Shown here: positions 25,705 through 37,633 of the stretch, piece by piece
How positions within the stretch are numbered: position 1 is the stretch's first letter
How the letters are laid out: each line of letters starts with the position of its first letter
Assembly: GCA_029817715.1 (NCBI GenBank)
Contig: JARUPY010000271.1
Coordinates: forward strand, 558,001-622,000
DNA: 64,000 bases
Direction of reading: 5' to 3'
Source: Melastoma dodecandrum
Taxonomy: Eukaryota > Streptophyta > Magnoliopsida > Myrtales > Melastomataceae
Position numbers and translations under genes: made by a program
Notes under the pieces: generated by a model
Database searches by the model: none
Seen by the model: the letters and a program-made list of their open reading frames with translations, nothing else
What the model was told of the DNA's origin: nothing

Positions 25705-28700
25705 TTACGCTGACGGAGTTCCTTCATTATTCGTACCCCACTCTTCTTCTGCCTCGTTACCATTGACGAGTACAACACCGTCATTTGAATCAGCATCTAC
25801 AACAACTGCTTCTTCCTGATCTTGGCTCTCTTCCTCTTCGTAGTGTTCCTCTTCATGGTGATCCTCGTGCACTCCAGTTTCCTGGGTAAAAACGACCCAA
25901 TACCAGCAATACTTAAAAGAATTTCCCACAGAAAGATAAGTAAATGATCTTACTCTCTATAGGAATGAGCACCCAGGACAAGAAAAGTAAAAAACCTAAT
26001 TTCTAATTTGGGTTATACTGCCTAAAAGAAATGCCATGATTGTGTCAACAATTACACGAAGTTTTGCTTTTATCAAAGTTGGCCGTTTGCACTAAACAAT
26101 TTGTGATTTTATTTCATTGACGATACTTAAACTAAGGGCATTCTGATAGCCACCAATTCTTTGGAAGGGAAAACCCAAGTTCTTTTACTTCTTGAAGTCA
26201 CGCAACTCGGGCAAACAAAAGTTATTCCATAGCCGGCAACATAAAGCAGCTAGTATACAACCCCTCAATTTTTCAATTTTATCCTGCTCTACTGCAACAC
26301 CAAGTAGATGTTTTCTGAGTAACATTATGCACATAGAATAGTTTATAATACGGCACCATCAGCAGAGTTAATTAAGAAAATAATTATATCTCTTTTTGAA
26401 TAGTTTATACCTCATGAGGTGCATCACCATTTTCAAGTGGCTCATCATCTTCCTCCATTTGCATGTTTCTGAAAGCCTCGACAAGAGTAGTGGTTGACCT
26501 ATCAGAGTGCTTCACATACTCTTTGGAAGGAGCAAATTGACCCCTGCAGTGCATTGTATGGAAAATGTCGATGAAACACTGCTGTAATGCAAGTGCATAA
26601 TAGGATAACCATTCAGCAGAATCACAAGAAAACATGATATGGATGATTATGCAAGTTGAGATGCAACAGGGAAGCATCAACGTTACCTTGACTCAGCAAC
26701 CTTGGACTCAATAGAAAGTGCTACTTGCCAATCATCAAACAAATTGGGATACTCTTCAGGGTCAGCTAAAGATTCTGCAGCTTTAGGGTTGACCTATAAT
26801 CATGCAGTAACCACCAGTCCAAGCAGAACCAAATCACGCCAGCTCACAAGCAAAATAAAACAACAACCACTGTATTGAACTGTGAGGCAGAATACATCAC
26901 ATGCTACACAAGGTTATCAAAGAGTGCCTCAAAAGAAAATAAGGTATTACTTTCTTCAGGTCATTTCTCCATAGAGAAACTATTTCTGAAACTTTACTTG
27001 GAAGGTACGAACGAGCCATCAGTGCAGCCTCTGGTATTCGATTGCTGCAAGGAAAAATCAATTAATAAACTGCTTCATGTTTCTTCAACAGAAAAGGAAA
27101 ACGATTAGTTGACGTTATGATTTGAAAGAGAGAATACCTATCCACCAACAGCTGCAGACAATCTTCCAATCTGCCCAGTGTAAACAAACACATAAATGCA
27201 ACATTATTCTTTCCTTGCTCCATAGCAAGGATTGCAAGATTGGACATTCCTTCAGCATCGCCCAAGGAAGAATAGAGGAGCAACAAGCCACTCAAGTCAA
27301 TGGCTTGTTTCATACATTCCTCAGCCATTTCCAGCTGCAAAAGATCCACAGAAAATATAGATTGGTGGGAGAATGTCTTATAACAATACCAAAAGAATTA
27401 TATAAATACCCTGAGTACAATCTAAAGAAAATGGCATGTTGCACAAGACTATAAGAGTTTAAATACCAGAACAACAATCAGATATTCATATTGCAAAGAT
27501 TTCAAACCAGTGAAACCAGTTGCTAAGCAAGATGTAGGCTAACAAGAGATGGTAAGGAATTACAACCAATTAAATATCCCTTTACATCCAACCAGGTTCG
27601 TGTGCTTTGAAGAACCAAGAGCAAACAACTTATGTTTAGTAGAAGTACCTTCCCTGTAGACATGGCCAATTCACCCAACTGTTTCCACTTAGACTCGCTT
27701 TGCGCTTCCACAGCAATTTCCTAAACAAAATTTACCTGAAATTAGACTGGAAAAGAAGAAAGCAGACTAAAAGGGTATAAAATAATGGCGAAGGTAAATT
27801 TCCAGATCCAATATAAATTACCAGATATGTCCTTTAGACAGAAATCACATCTTACCTGGGCAATCTCCAGTCTACTCAGTTGAATGGCTAATTCAAATCT
27901 GTAATCTGCATCCGTTGCTACTTCAAGCGCCTCCTCTACCATACCTCTTGATTCCAAAAATCGAGCAACACTGAAGATATGATAATCATAACTTTCTGAT
28001 TTAGCACTAAAATAATTCAGATTGGCCCAATCAATATATTAACCGAACTCATGTCATGTCACCATCAAAAGCATAACCTGTTATGATGTTCCTTCGGAAT
28101 AGAGGGCAGAATTTCATTTGCCCGGTCAAAATCTCCACGCATGACCAGAGTTTTGTACTCTATCAGGCTAAGGAGTAAAGTGTATCCCATAACACTGAAG
28201 GAAAATGTACGCAAAAACAAATTATGGTCGGCTCAATTAGGATATGATTAAGGAAAGTATCAAGAAATAGCTACTCACTTAAACTCTTTATCTATCAAAT
28301 ATACTCTGCTCTGATTGGCAAGATATCCCAGCAAGTACATGGGCCGGTCTAGATGAAACATAGTTGTTACCTGTCATCAAAGTGGAAACAGTCAAATCCC
28401 TTGTAACAGCAAATGAGTAAAAAGGTAAAAACATTTGTGCAAGAGAAAACCATCAGAAGACAGTGCAAAACCAAAGAAAAAGGGCGAACAAATGTCGTAC
28501 CTCGCCCCCAACACAATAGTTAAGTCTCCACGAGGAATTGTTGTAAATAAAACAATCACCAACCCAGAGACCAGTTCTAACACGTTCATTGGTTTCATGG
28601 AGAAGCTCAAAGGCATCTTCAACTCCCTGATCATCCACTGACTTTCCGCTGTCAAGGTAAGAAGAAACTACATCCCTCTGCAAGCAATGTTTCTCATGTC

Positions 28701-31700
28701 AACAGAACAACATCAAATTTCAATTCAGATGATGAAATATGTTTCCGGGTTTTCTTACATTATATTTCAGGATATAAAATGATGTATCACTGGCAATTGC
28801 CACCAAATCACCACTATCAGCCCAGTAGAGATTCTGCGGAGATTCAATCGCCACAATTTGAATAAATCATAAAATAATGAAGATTTTTTCATAAGTAGAG
28901 AGAGAAAATGTGGTGAATAGCGACTCCGAGGTTACCTTCACATTAACATCAATTCTTCTGATCAGTCTGCACTCAGCCCAATCATAGAAACATATGAAGT
29001 CATTCGAGCACATTGCTAGAAGAGTCCCACCATATATGCGCTCAGCAGAGAAGGTTGGTCTGACACTACGTTTCTCCTGATAAATATACAAATTTGAATA
29101 TATACTCATTAAAAAATAAAATGAAAAACAAATGAAAAGTTAGTCATTTATCAAGGGTGACAATAAACTGAATATGATACATCTTGCCAGAATAGCAATT
29201 GTCCTTCGTGTATGTTAACCAGAAATAGAAATTAGCCACTTACTGAGGATGATATAAGTAACACATTTTTCTTGAAATCACAAAAGTGTGGCAGAGTTTC
29301 CGGTCATTTTTTCAGTATCTTGTCAACTTTGATAGGTGACATAAAAGACAAACCTGGAAACTTTTACTGAAAATCTTAATCTTTGAAGTACTTTCTCGAA
29401 CAGCATATTCTCCATCAGATGACCAAACAAACTCCAGTGCTGAACCAAAGGATCTATTTCTCCACGCCAATGCGGTATAAATAATATACTCTCCATCACC
29501 GCAGACAACAACAAACCTCCCATTAGGATTGTGCCGTAAGCTCTGCAAATCATGAGGAGAAAGGTATGGAATGCACAACAATGAAAACAGAAACTCGATG
29601 AGAGAGACTGTACAAGGGCCAAATATATCTCAGTTAAATTATTGAAGTATAAGTCACCAATCTACCTGAGGATAAAGATCACATGTACCCAACTCCTTGA
29701 CAGCCAATGGCAGCCTTTCTCCATCCGTGATCTATCGACAATCGAAAGACACATAAGATTTATTTCAGTTCAATGCGCTAATGAAATACAAGCTATTCAG
29801 ATATTTTCAAACCTCAAACTCTGTTCCAACGCTCTTTATGTTTACTGTTTGAATTTCATTGTGTTTAGCCCAAATAATTTTTCCACTGTTATCCATGCTC
29901 GCAACAGGAACTTCTCGACCAAGCTTCACCATGATTGTCCCTTCATCATAACCAATGACGACCCTACAAATAGAGAAAGTGTTTTATGTCAGGCCGAGTC
30001 AAACAAACATGCAGAAGAGAAAAAGAAGAAGAAAAACGAAATAAAGAAGATGTAGAAGTTCAAAAACTAGGAAATTGAGAAAGATAAACCAGAAAATACA
30101 TTAAAATCCTCTGTAGGAGGTGGGGCTCTAAAGGCCTGTAAGGTACATGCTGACATTGTTGGCAGTTCTCCAGTATATAGTTAGACTGATGTGTTCCCGA
30201 CAATATGTCATTTCCATATTGTCCAGGGGAAAAAGGCCAAAAATAAACAAGAAAAGAAATGAAGAAAGCTAGAAACATTAAAGCAAGGAGATGACTATTG
30301 AAAACATGCAAAGTATGCCATTTAATGAAACAAAAAAAAGTCACACCGATAAACTTACCGACGGGATCCTTTCATGTATCCTATGGCCCAGACCCTCTCA
30401 AGACCATAGTTCAGTGTATTCTCAAGCCTAAAAGATAGCATCAGTTGGTTAGTCAAGGATGTAGATCAAGTTGCATGCCAAAAGCTCCGGTGATTGGGAT
30501 ACAATAAAATGGACAGCCATAATACCCTTGCGACGACACATTGAAGAGCCTACATACTAGGTCAGAATCCGACCAGCCAATAGGAAATAATAAGGTTGCA
30601 TGAAAATTTCTCTCTCTGATATTAAAGTGACAATCTATGAGCTACCTGGAAAACTCACCGATAAGTAGTTGAGTGCCAGATGCGAACAGTACCATCCTCG
30701 GAACCTGTGATTATAATTGGTAGGTCAGGATGAAAGCATACAGCTGAGACATTGTGTGTGTGGCCTTCCAATGTCTGCACACAACTTTTTGTCTGATAAT
30801 CCCACACCTGCAAGGGTCACAGTGTTAAGCTCAGCAATGACATCGTTTTGGACTAAAGAATACAGAATGAGTTTTTGTTTGACGAACCTTAGCAGTGTGA
30901 TCGTCAGAACCTGTGATTAAATATGGTTTATCACCACCAGTAAAGTAATCCACACAATTAACTCCTTTCTGGTGAGCATCTAATGTGAAATTTGGGTCCG
31001 GTGATCCAAGATTCCATATCTGAATAGAACCATTAGGACAAATTTGAAGGATTGTCAGTAGATAGTTTGGAAAAACGTATTTAGACATATAAGATTGTAC
31101 CTTTATGGTCCGATCAAGTGATGCACTCGCAAATGTGTTCGTGTCCTTTGGGTTGAATGTTACTTGCATAACGTAGTGTGAATGTCCCTCGAAAATCTGT
31201 GTACAGACCCAGCCTTTCTCCCAGTCCCAGAGCTTAATTAGCATGTCATCAGACGAAGAAAGCACGTACGGAAGTGTGGGGTGAACGGCGACACATCTAA
31301 TGTAATCCGTGTGTGCCTCAAAAACTTTGACTTTGTCCATAGTGTTATAATTGTATACACGAATAAACATGTCATCAGCACCAGCAACGACCCACTGCTT
31401 TCGAGATATGAACTTAGCAGATCTAACTGTAACAAAATGAAAAATGACAACACCAGGAGAATTAAAATGCATCCTTCACATGGTCTTACAACTGAAGTAC
31501 AGTCAAGAACTGTATTGCTTACCCGGTAGTTCTGTGACTTCAAATGACTTAACCATGGTCTGAAGTAACATAAAACTGAATTCAGGTGATGTTCTAAGGT
31601 CAAAAGTAAAAAATTACACTTTTTCTGCTAAAAGGAGTAAGAATTCATGTACAGAGGTTATAACCATCACAAAAAAATAGTTTAATGTGATCCTAAGCTT

Positions 31701-32459
31701 GATTTAGTTCTCATTTGGAGAAAAATGTAGCGTAAAATAAGCAAACTAGAGAGTCGCACAAAAGCCAACCAGTGCCCACTCCCAAATAAAAAAGAAAAGC
31801 ATCAGATGTTACTAACACGGAAAAGTTGGATCAAAGATTCACAGCTGCAAGCATCTTTTAGATATCTCACTTAATCTCTCTGCCGGTACTTGCCGTGGGC
31901 CACAAACATAAAGCATCACATGAGAGGTTCAGGTCTATAATCATTTCTCTCAACTTAAATGAACTGGTACCTGTGATTGGTAGTGCCATATACACACAGT
32001 TCCCGAGTACAAACTTGCTAATATCCTGTAATCAAAATGAATGGAAAATGCATCAGATTGGAGTCTAAAATTCAGTCGGAATGTATGTAGGCAAGCCATT
32101 GAAATTTAAAAACACAAATTGTAGAGTGTACAAGAGAGCGTGTAATTCAGTTAAAGATAACCCGTGGATCCATGCTTACCATGGCTCAGTTGGGTGCAGA
32201 TCCACAGACTTTACCCTTTCGGATCTTTGTGCGAGTTTCCTCTAATAACATGAAAGGAAGGCTGTTACTCCAACTATTGTAAAGAGCTAACTACCAAGCC
32301 AAGATGATTTTTAACTTGAAGAACTTATGGACGTACCTTTATCTCAAGTCTGAGAGGCTGTCAATAAAAAGAACAACAAAAGAGAAGCTAGATCAGCCCA
32401 ATTGCAAAATTGGTCAGGAAAAAATAACAAGTCACCTTCAACTCCTCTATTGCAACCAT
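25705..32459 (-). CDS. Coatomer subunit beta' (COPI)
   Basis: Subunit of the COPI vesicle coat, which recognises dilysine cargo signals in Golgi-to-ER traffic. About 24 exons can be joined. The ATG at 32459 appears to be the last codon of exon 1 (ATG|GT), followed by a 21-nt microexon (32357-32337) encoding PLRLEIK. A longer exon 1 ending at 32436 would add MVAIEELK, also in frame. Then come the N-terminal WD40 propeller ([52 protein letters not shown]), the second propeller ([20 protein letters not shown]) and the helical solenoid ([23 protein letters not shown]). The acidic tail ends [14 protein letters not shown] at 25705. Length is about 900 residues, normal for the family. Final coding exon about 25705-25881. 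Confidence 0.95.
32337..32357 (-). other. 21-nt microexon of coatomer beta'
   Basis: It is bounded by TTGACAG on the acceptor side and GTACGT on the donor side. It encodes seven residues (PLRLEIK) that match the conserved N-terminus right after the start Met. Confidence 0.85.
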
Positions 32460-33341
32460 AGAATATGAGCTGCGGACATCAAAGAGAAGAGAAAACGAAA
32501 ACGTTTCCCATTTTTTCCACGAGAGCGTGGGGAAGGGTCGGATAAAAGAAACGTGATATAAATGCCAATAAGCTAAAGGACGCCAGCCGAACACAGACCT
32601 CACTTCATCATTCATAAAACTGATCCCCCAACCTTGCATTCACTATTCAACGACATCCGCACAAGAAACCACTCCAACTCGACCAAGAACTAGCAATTAC
32701 ACCAAATCGAAGCCTAATTCCATCAGATCTAAGGCGCATCGATAGCTTAAGGAACAGTCAAGAAGCCGAAACCAAGAAGGCACAAGGCCCACACCATTGT
32801 CGATCGAGATCACTACTGGTCCGTCTGATGGGAGGGAAGTCGTAGAGATCGCGCGACAGCGAGGGGGACGAAGGTCGAGGCGATGGCGGCGGTTGTGAAC
32901 TACCGGGAGGGAGCTCGGTTGGGGGCGAATAACCCGACGACGACGATGGGACGGGGGAAGAGCGTTATAATAAGATCGGGGACGGGAAATAGAGTGTATT
33001 AGTAATTTTTTTCCTATGTGATTTAGTAAATTATATTGTATTGGGGTAAATAGGAGAAAAGAGGAGGGAATTGAATTCTGAGGTACGTTTTGCTTTTGCA
33101 TACTATTTTGCTTTATTCTAATATTAATGTATTTAAAATATGGATTTTTTTAATTAAGAAGTTTTAAAAATTTTAATATTATTTTACCAAATATTTCGAA
33201 TTAATTGGAACAATGCTTTGTTAACGAGGGAAGATACCTGTTGGGGATTTTATGGAATGGGCCTTCTCTGGTCGTCGGTGGTTAGTTGACAAACATCTTA
33301 TAATATTAAAATATTAAGCTTGCCAAAACAAAAAAACGGTA
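32460..33341. other. Coatomer beta' promoter/leader and AT-rich spacer
   Basis: The part to about 32990 is mixed composition and probably holds the coatomer leader exon and promoter. From 33000 to 33330 the sequence is strongly AT-rich. No protein-like frame is seen. Confidence 0.5.
33324..33326 (+). promoter_or_regulatory. CAA initiation motif of tRNA-Arg
   Basis: CAA triplets in CCAAAACAAAAAAA lie about 10-18 bp upstream of the mature tRNA. Plant tRNA genes commonly start transcription at such CAA motifs. Confidence 0.5.
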
Positions 33342-33415
33342 GACCGCATAGCGCAGTGGATTAGCGCGTTTGACTTCGGATCAAAAGGTCGTGGGTTCGA
33401 CTCCCACTGTGGTCG
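33342..33415 (+). tRNA. tRNA-Arg (anticodon UCG)
   Basis: This 74-nt cloverleaf reads CGA codons. The acceptor stem GACCGCA pairs with TGTGGTC (one G-U), followed by discriminator G. The anticodon arm is TTTGA-CTTCGGA-TCAAA with anticodon TCG. The internal promoters are the A box (TAGCGCAGTGG) and B box (GGTTCGACTCC). There is no intron and CCA is not encoded, as expected for a nuclear gene. A TTTTT tract lies just downstream. Confidence 0.97.
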
Positions 33416-33423
33416 CACGTGAA

Positions 33424-33428
33424 TTTTT
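33424..33428 (+). terminator. Pol III terminator of tRNA-Arg
   Basis: A run of five T residues 9 nt after the tRNA 3' end fits an RNA polymerase III stop. Confidence 0.75.
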
Positions 33429-33525
33429 GGGCTGAAATCATTTTATTAAGTACAGAAAATACAGCCGGAGGGATCTATTCTGACGCAGTTCCTCGGACAT
33501 TGCTCTTGTCTCTGACAGTCACCTT

Positions 33526-34229
33526 CTACTTACCTTTAGCCGCTGCAGGCGGACCATCATTAACAGCTGGTTGAACTTGTTTGGATTCTCAGGTGCAGAA
33601 TTTCGCCAGCTCTTGCTCAAGCCTCTTCGGCCTCTTCTCCAGGTTCTCTACTTCCTTGCCAAGCCTTATTATCTTGTTACGTGCATCTTCCAGGTTTCCC
33701 TGGACCTCTTTGGACGCTTTATTTTGATCAGTCACGCCTCCCTCTCGTTCTCGAGAGCATTTACTCATGAATTTGCAACCTCGAGATCCCTCAAAAGCAT
33801 CTCTGTGTTTTGTTTCATATGGACAAGCGATCTTGTCGCCTCCTCCAGTTCAGCTATTAGAGTCTCACGTCCTTCCTTTTCCTTCGTGACTTGCTTCTCC
33901 ATAGCTTCCACTTCTTGCTTCAAGGATGACAGCAGCTTCTTCTCTTCCTTCATATCGTTCGCCACAGATTCCGCCTTTTTATGCACGTCGACTAACTCCT
34001 TATGCAGGCTGTGGCCAACTAGTGCTTCTTCCTTTTGTTTAGCATCATCAAGGCTCTCTAGCAACAAACTCATCTCTTCCATATACTGGGCTCGGATTGA
34101 GGACATTTCTGCCTCAAATTCTGCCGAAACTCTCTGGGACTCCTCTGGCTGCTTCGTGAAATTTGAAGATTCTTCTGCTGACTTGACCAGTAGTTCCTTA
34201 GTCATGGAGAGTTCCGGTTTTAACACCAT
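33526..34229 (-). pseudogene. Coiled-coil (WEB-family-like) protein pseudogene
   Basis: A heptad-rich frame (34229-33765) encodes about 154 residues, such as FEAEMSSIRAQYMEEMSLLL and GRETLIAELEEATRSLVHMK, ending at a stop after DLEVANS. Coiled-coil similarity resumes past that stop with VNALENEREA, a second stop, a frameshift and then NKIIRLGKEVENLEKR...RLEQELAKF. This pattern means decay of a longer coiled-coil gene. It resembles the end portion of plant WEB-family chloroplast-movement proteins, but that assignment is tentative because coiled coils are hard to place. There is no intron in the 0.7 kb and no clear start, so it is either a processed copy or a large exon fragment. Confidence 0.65.
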
Positions 34230-34836
34230 TCAATCGTTCCGAATCGAAATTAGAGGACGACAACGATGACTTTAAATTGAATCTGGGAAATGTCGAGTGA
34301 GTAGACCACCCGCATTCCCCGTATGGAATATTTGAAACAAGAACATATCCAGTAGAAACGTTTGCAGTAAACAGCATACTCTGGTGCGGTGAGCACAACG
34401 GGGTAACTGGCAAATTGCAATAGTCTCTTCATTCAGGAAATAAGAACGTTAAAGAAGAAAGGCCATCAAACTCTGACAGAGATAGTCATTCGGCATCAGG
34501 ATGCCGTTTATCGGTTCAAAATTGTTTCACTCAGTCGCCCGGAGAATTGAACATCTGGTGAACTCTATAAAACCCATATGCTGAGGAATTGTTTATGAGC
34601 TAGGGCCGCAGGCCACTTCTACCCATTTGAATAAAACTAGACAAAACTGAACTACTCATTGCATTTATGGAATGTAACTCGGTGTTCCCACACTCTCTGA
34701 CTGTATAACGTTGAGGCAGCTAAAACACTAGGCAGCATTTCTGTTGAGAGGATGTTACTTGACCAGGCAGGCAGGGCCAGGGCCCTCTTCATCAGAGTTC
34801 TGCATTTTATTTAATGGCTACGTATGTCACAGTGCA
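34230..34836. other. Intergenic, 3' flank of FLZ gene
   Basis: This 0.6-kb stretch should contain the 3' UTR of the FLZ gene. Nothing else was recognised. Confidence 0.45.
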
Positions 34837-36090
34837 TCAGATAGCCAAAGGCGTACCGACTGTGAAGAGGCTATCGGCATTGCATGAGCCAGAGGCATCT
34901 TTGTGGGAGCAATCCTGAATCTTATCGATTACCTCTCCTATAATCTCCTCGGCTAAGCACTCCCCAGCGCATAATGAAGTTTCGTATCTGAAAAAAAAAA
35001 ATAGAGAAAAGAAGTGACATATCCTGAATCATAAATCCGCGAGAGAAGAGGAGAAGAAGAAAAATCCATACTCGCAGATTTCCTCTTCATCTCCCAGATT
35101 CTTTTGGCATAAAAGGCAGTGCCTTATTGATCCAATGAAAGGACGAGGGGCAGCCACACCTTCAGACTCAGCCCTATGCACTACCACTTCCTGACTATCC
35201 TCAGTACTGATAGGTAGATTATTTGAACGACAATCCAAAACAAAATCGCCAAATATGTGTGTCGTCTTTGAGTTAGGACCATAAGATATAATGCATGTAT
35301 AGTCCTCAGAATGTTCTATTTCTTCTGCAGAAAGAGACCTCACACATCCATCTCTCTGCAAGATAGGGACTGGAGGCAAAAGTAAGCCAGATGCCAAAGG
35401 CTGGGATGGACTTATATCCTCATCAGCCACAGGAGCAGTACTTGTGTCAGAAGTAAAACCATCAGTGAAGAATTTATTAGAATTTATTCCTTGATTCTGG
35501 TCAGTTCTGCTCAGCATGGAGAAAGACCTTGGGCCCAATGAATTCGACGAGAAATCATCCACCGACTTCAGTTCCAATTGGACTCGTGCATTTCCACCAA
35601 CGGCATCCTCATTTGCCAACTCAGGATTTACTGACGATAACTTAGCCTGGGGAACAATCCTAAAGCTCCTCGGCAAGGACTTCGATTTGGGAGTACAGCC
35701 CAATCCGCCATGGTTGACACAGTGGAAGCTCCTGTTTGCTTGAAGTCCAAAAATTATGTCCTTCCTCTGCAAGCATGAAATTTCACTGGATGGATCGTCC
35801 TCGTTCACTAAAGCATTAATCATGCCAAGGCCAACTTCTCCAAAGTCCCACTTCCTCTGATTCCCATTGCTTGATGATGATCCAGGGGACCTCAGCTTGA
35901 AAGAGTTGCTGAGGCTGGTGAGGAAACTAAAGTCAAGAATAGAAGTAGGGCTCCGCAACGGATCCGAATCAGAAGCTGCCTTGGTAGAAAACCCGGTAAA
36001 TAAGCTAGAGACATTAGGAAATGAATCGCTAATGCGTTTCAGGTAAAAGATGTCAGAGGGGAAAGGAGACTCTGCAGGCGGGTAGGCCAT
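34837..36090 (-). CDS. FCS-like zinc finger (FLZ, DUF581) protein with atypical FCS motif
   Basis: Plant-specific adaptor family; FLZ domains bind SnRK1 kinase subunits. Two exons (36090-35072, 34987-34837) with an 84-nt intron encode 389 residues. The N-terminal layout is that of the FLZ10/FLZ11 type: SDPLRSPTSILDFSFL, then RKWDFGEVGLGMINALVNED, and an FGDFVLDC motif. The zinc finger (about residues 325-365) reads CLLCQKNLGDEEEICEYETS followed by LCAGECLAEEI. The first CxxC pair is intact, but the signature Phe-Cys-Ser before the last Glu-Cys is Leu-Cys-Ala and the region between is shortened. The four metal-binding Cys positions still exist. By position it corresponds to Arabidopsis FLZ9 (At1g79970, from memory). 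The leader probably continues to about 36.8 kb. Confidence 0.85.
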
Positions 36091-37633
36091 TGATACAACA
36101 CATAGAGCAGCCTGCCCTGCTACTCATGGCAGCGCCATCCAAACCACATTTTTTCGCAGGTAACCAGCAGTCCCTCACTGCAGGGGCATTGCCAAACGAA
36201 ATCCATTAACAAATAGTTCATAGTCCCCTTTCAAAACCAATTTTTCAATCATTTGTTCAATAACAGCGAAAATTTTCGACTGGGAAACATCCCATTTTTC
36301 TGTAACCCATAAATCCTCCGCCCACTCAGAATCAGAACAGGCTCCTCCACCACAAAACCATCAGGAAACAAATGAAAAATGATCGCAAACTGGGCAGGAG
36401 GAGGAGAACAAGGTAATAAGAAGGCATGAACATGCAACCCCGCAACATCACACTAATCAGACAAATCCATCTTCCTGTCTACCCTAAGTCAAGCATCGAC
36501 ACTAGACACAAACCAACCGCTCCAAGCAGCGTAACCACGGAAACAGGACACGCGATCTTCCTCCATCACCAGACGATCTTCTCAAAAACAACAAAAAGAA
36601 AAGGAAAGCCGATCCTCTCGTAAAAAATCGGATTCAAGCAACAAACGAACTCCAAACTCCAAATCCGGCGTCAGCAATTAAAACAGCCATTCGTTTCAAA
36701 CAAACAAACAAAGAGAATCCAATCCATCCGCAGCACCTGGTTTCTTGGTGCTCGAGCATATCAGAAGAGAGAAGAGCGGAGGTTCAGTTCATCCAGTCCT
36801 CTGCCGACTCCTCCATCTCCATTTCCGTAGCTTAGGAAAAAAAAAAAGAAAATTGGGAATTCTAGCGAAAACGCGGTTCGTCGCTTCGTTGTTGCTGCTC
36901 AAACACCATCATCATTGTTGTTCTCCTCACTCTTTTTTCCTTCCCATTTCTTCCGTCGCTCCTCCTCCTCCTTCCTTCCTCCTATGTAACTACGACGACG
37001 TTTCACATGTGATGTTGCCGTATTTGTTTCCATGCGACAAACCCCAATAAAGAAAATTTTATTAACATCTCACGTCAACAACGTTGCCGTATTTGTCTCC
37101 ACGTGATAAACCACAGCAAAGAAAATTTTATTACCGCCTCACGTCAACAATGCCGTGGCCTACAATTAATTTACCCCATAGTTAAATAATATTAATTTTA
37201 AAAAATATTTACGAATTTAATTTTTTGAAAAATTTTGTAAATTTATCTGTAATTACTGTTTGAAATAGTATCATTAATTTTAAAAATAAAAAGTTATTCT
37301 AATTGAAATAGTATCATTAAATTTACACAAAAAGTTATTTTATATAGCCACTTTTAATATAATTAACTAAATCAAAAGATTAATTTTTAAAATTGGTAAC
37401 GGTAAAATTTTTAAAAATTCATGGTAAATCCGAGAAATCGGTAATATACTTAAAAAATTGCCACAAACCAATGCGGAAGACCACCGTCGAATAATTAATT
37501 CATTGTACACAAATCCTATTAGCCCTTCGAAAGGCTTCTCTGATCATTTAAACAAATCCCGTGATGGTTTGGTTGTTCTACTAATGTATTTCGCTGGACA
37601 AGGTACAGGCGAAGGATCCAGCCCTCTCAGGGA
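36091..37633. other. FLZ leader/promoter and HSP70 3' flank
   Basis: The 36.1-36.85 kb part is probably 5' UTR of the FLZ gene, possibly with an intron. From 37.0 to 37.15 kb there is a tandem 68-bp duplication, and 37.16-37.50 kb is very AT-rich. The last about 130 bp before 37634 should be the HSP70 3' UTR. Confidence 0.5.
37015..37150. repeat. Two-copy 68-bp tandem repeat upstream of FLZ
   Basis: Two units begin GTTGCCGTATTTGT at 37015 and 37083. They share GATAAACC/GACAAACC, AAAGAAAATTTTATTA and CTCACGTCAACAA. Each carries an ACGTCA core, and the second also has CACGTG. A partial third unit (TGCCGTGG) follows. Confidence 0.85.

Noticed and set aside
33571..34269. 232-codon plus-strand frame rich in Ser/Phe
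   Set aside because: It is the complement of a coiled-coil sequence on the minus strand, whose Glu/Lys-rich codons read as Ser/Phe/Leu in reverse.
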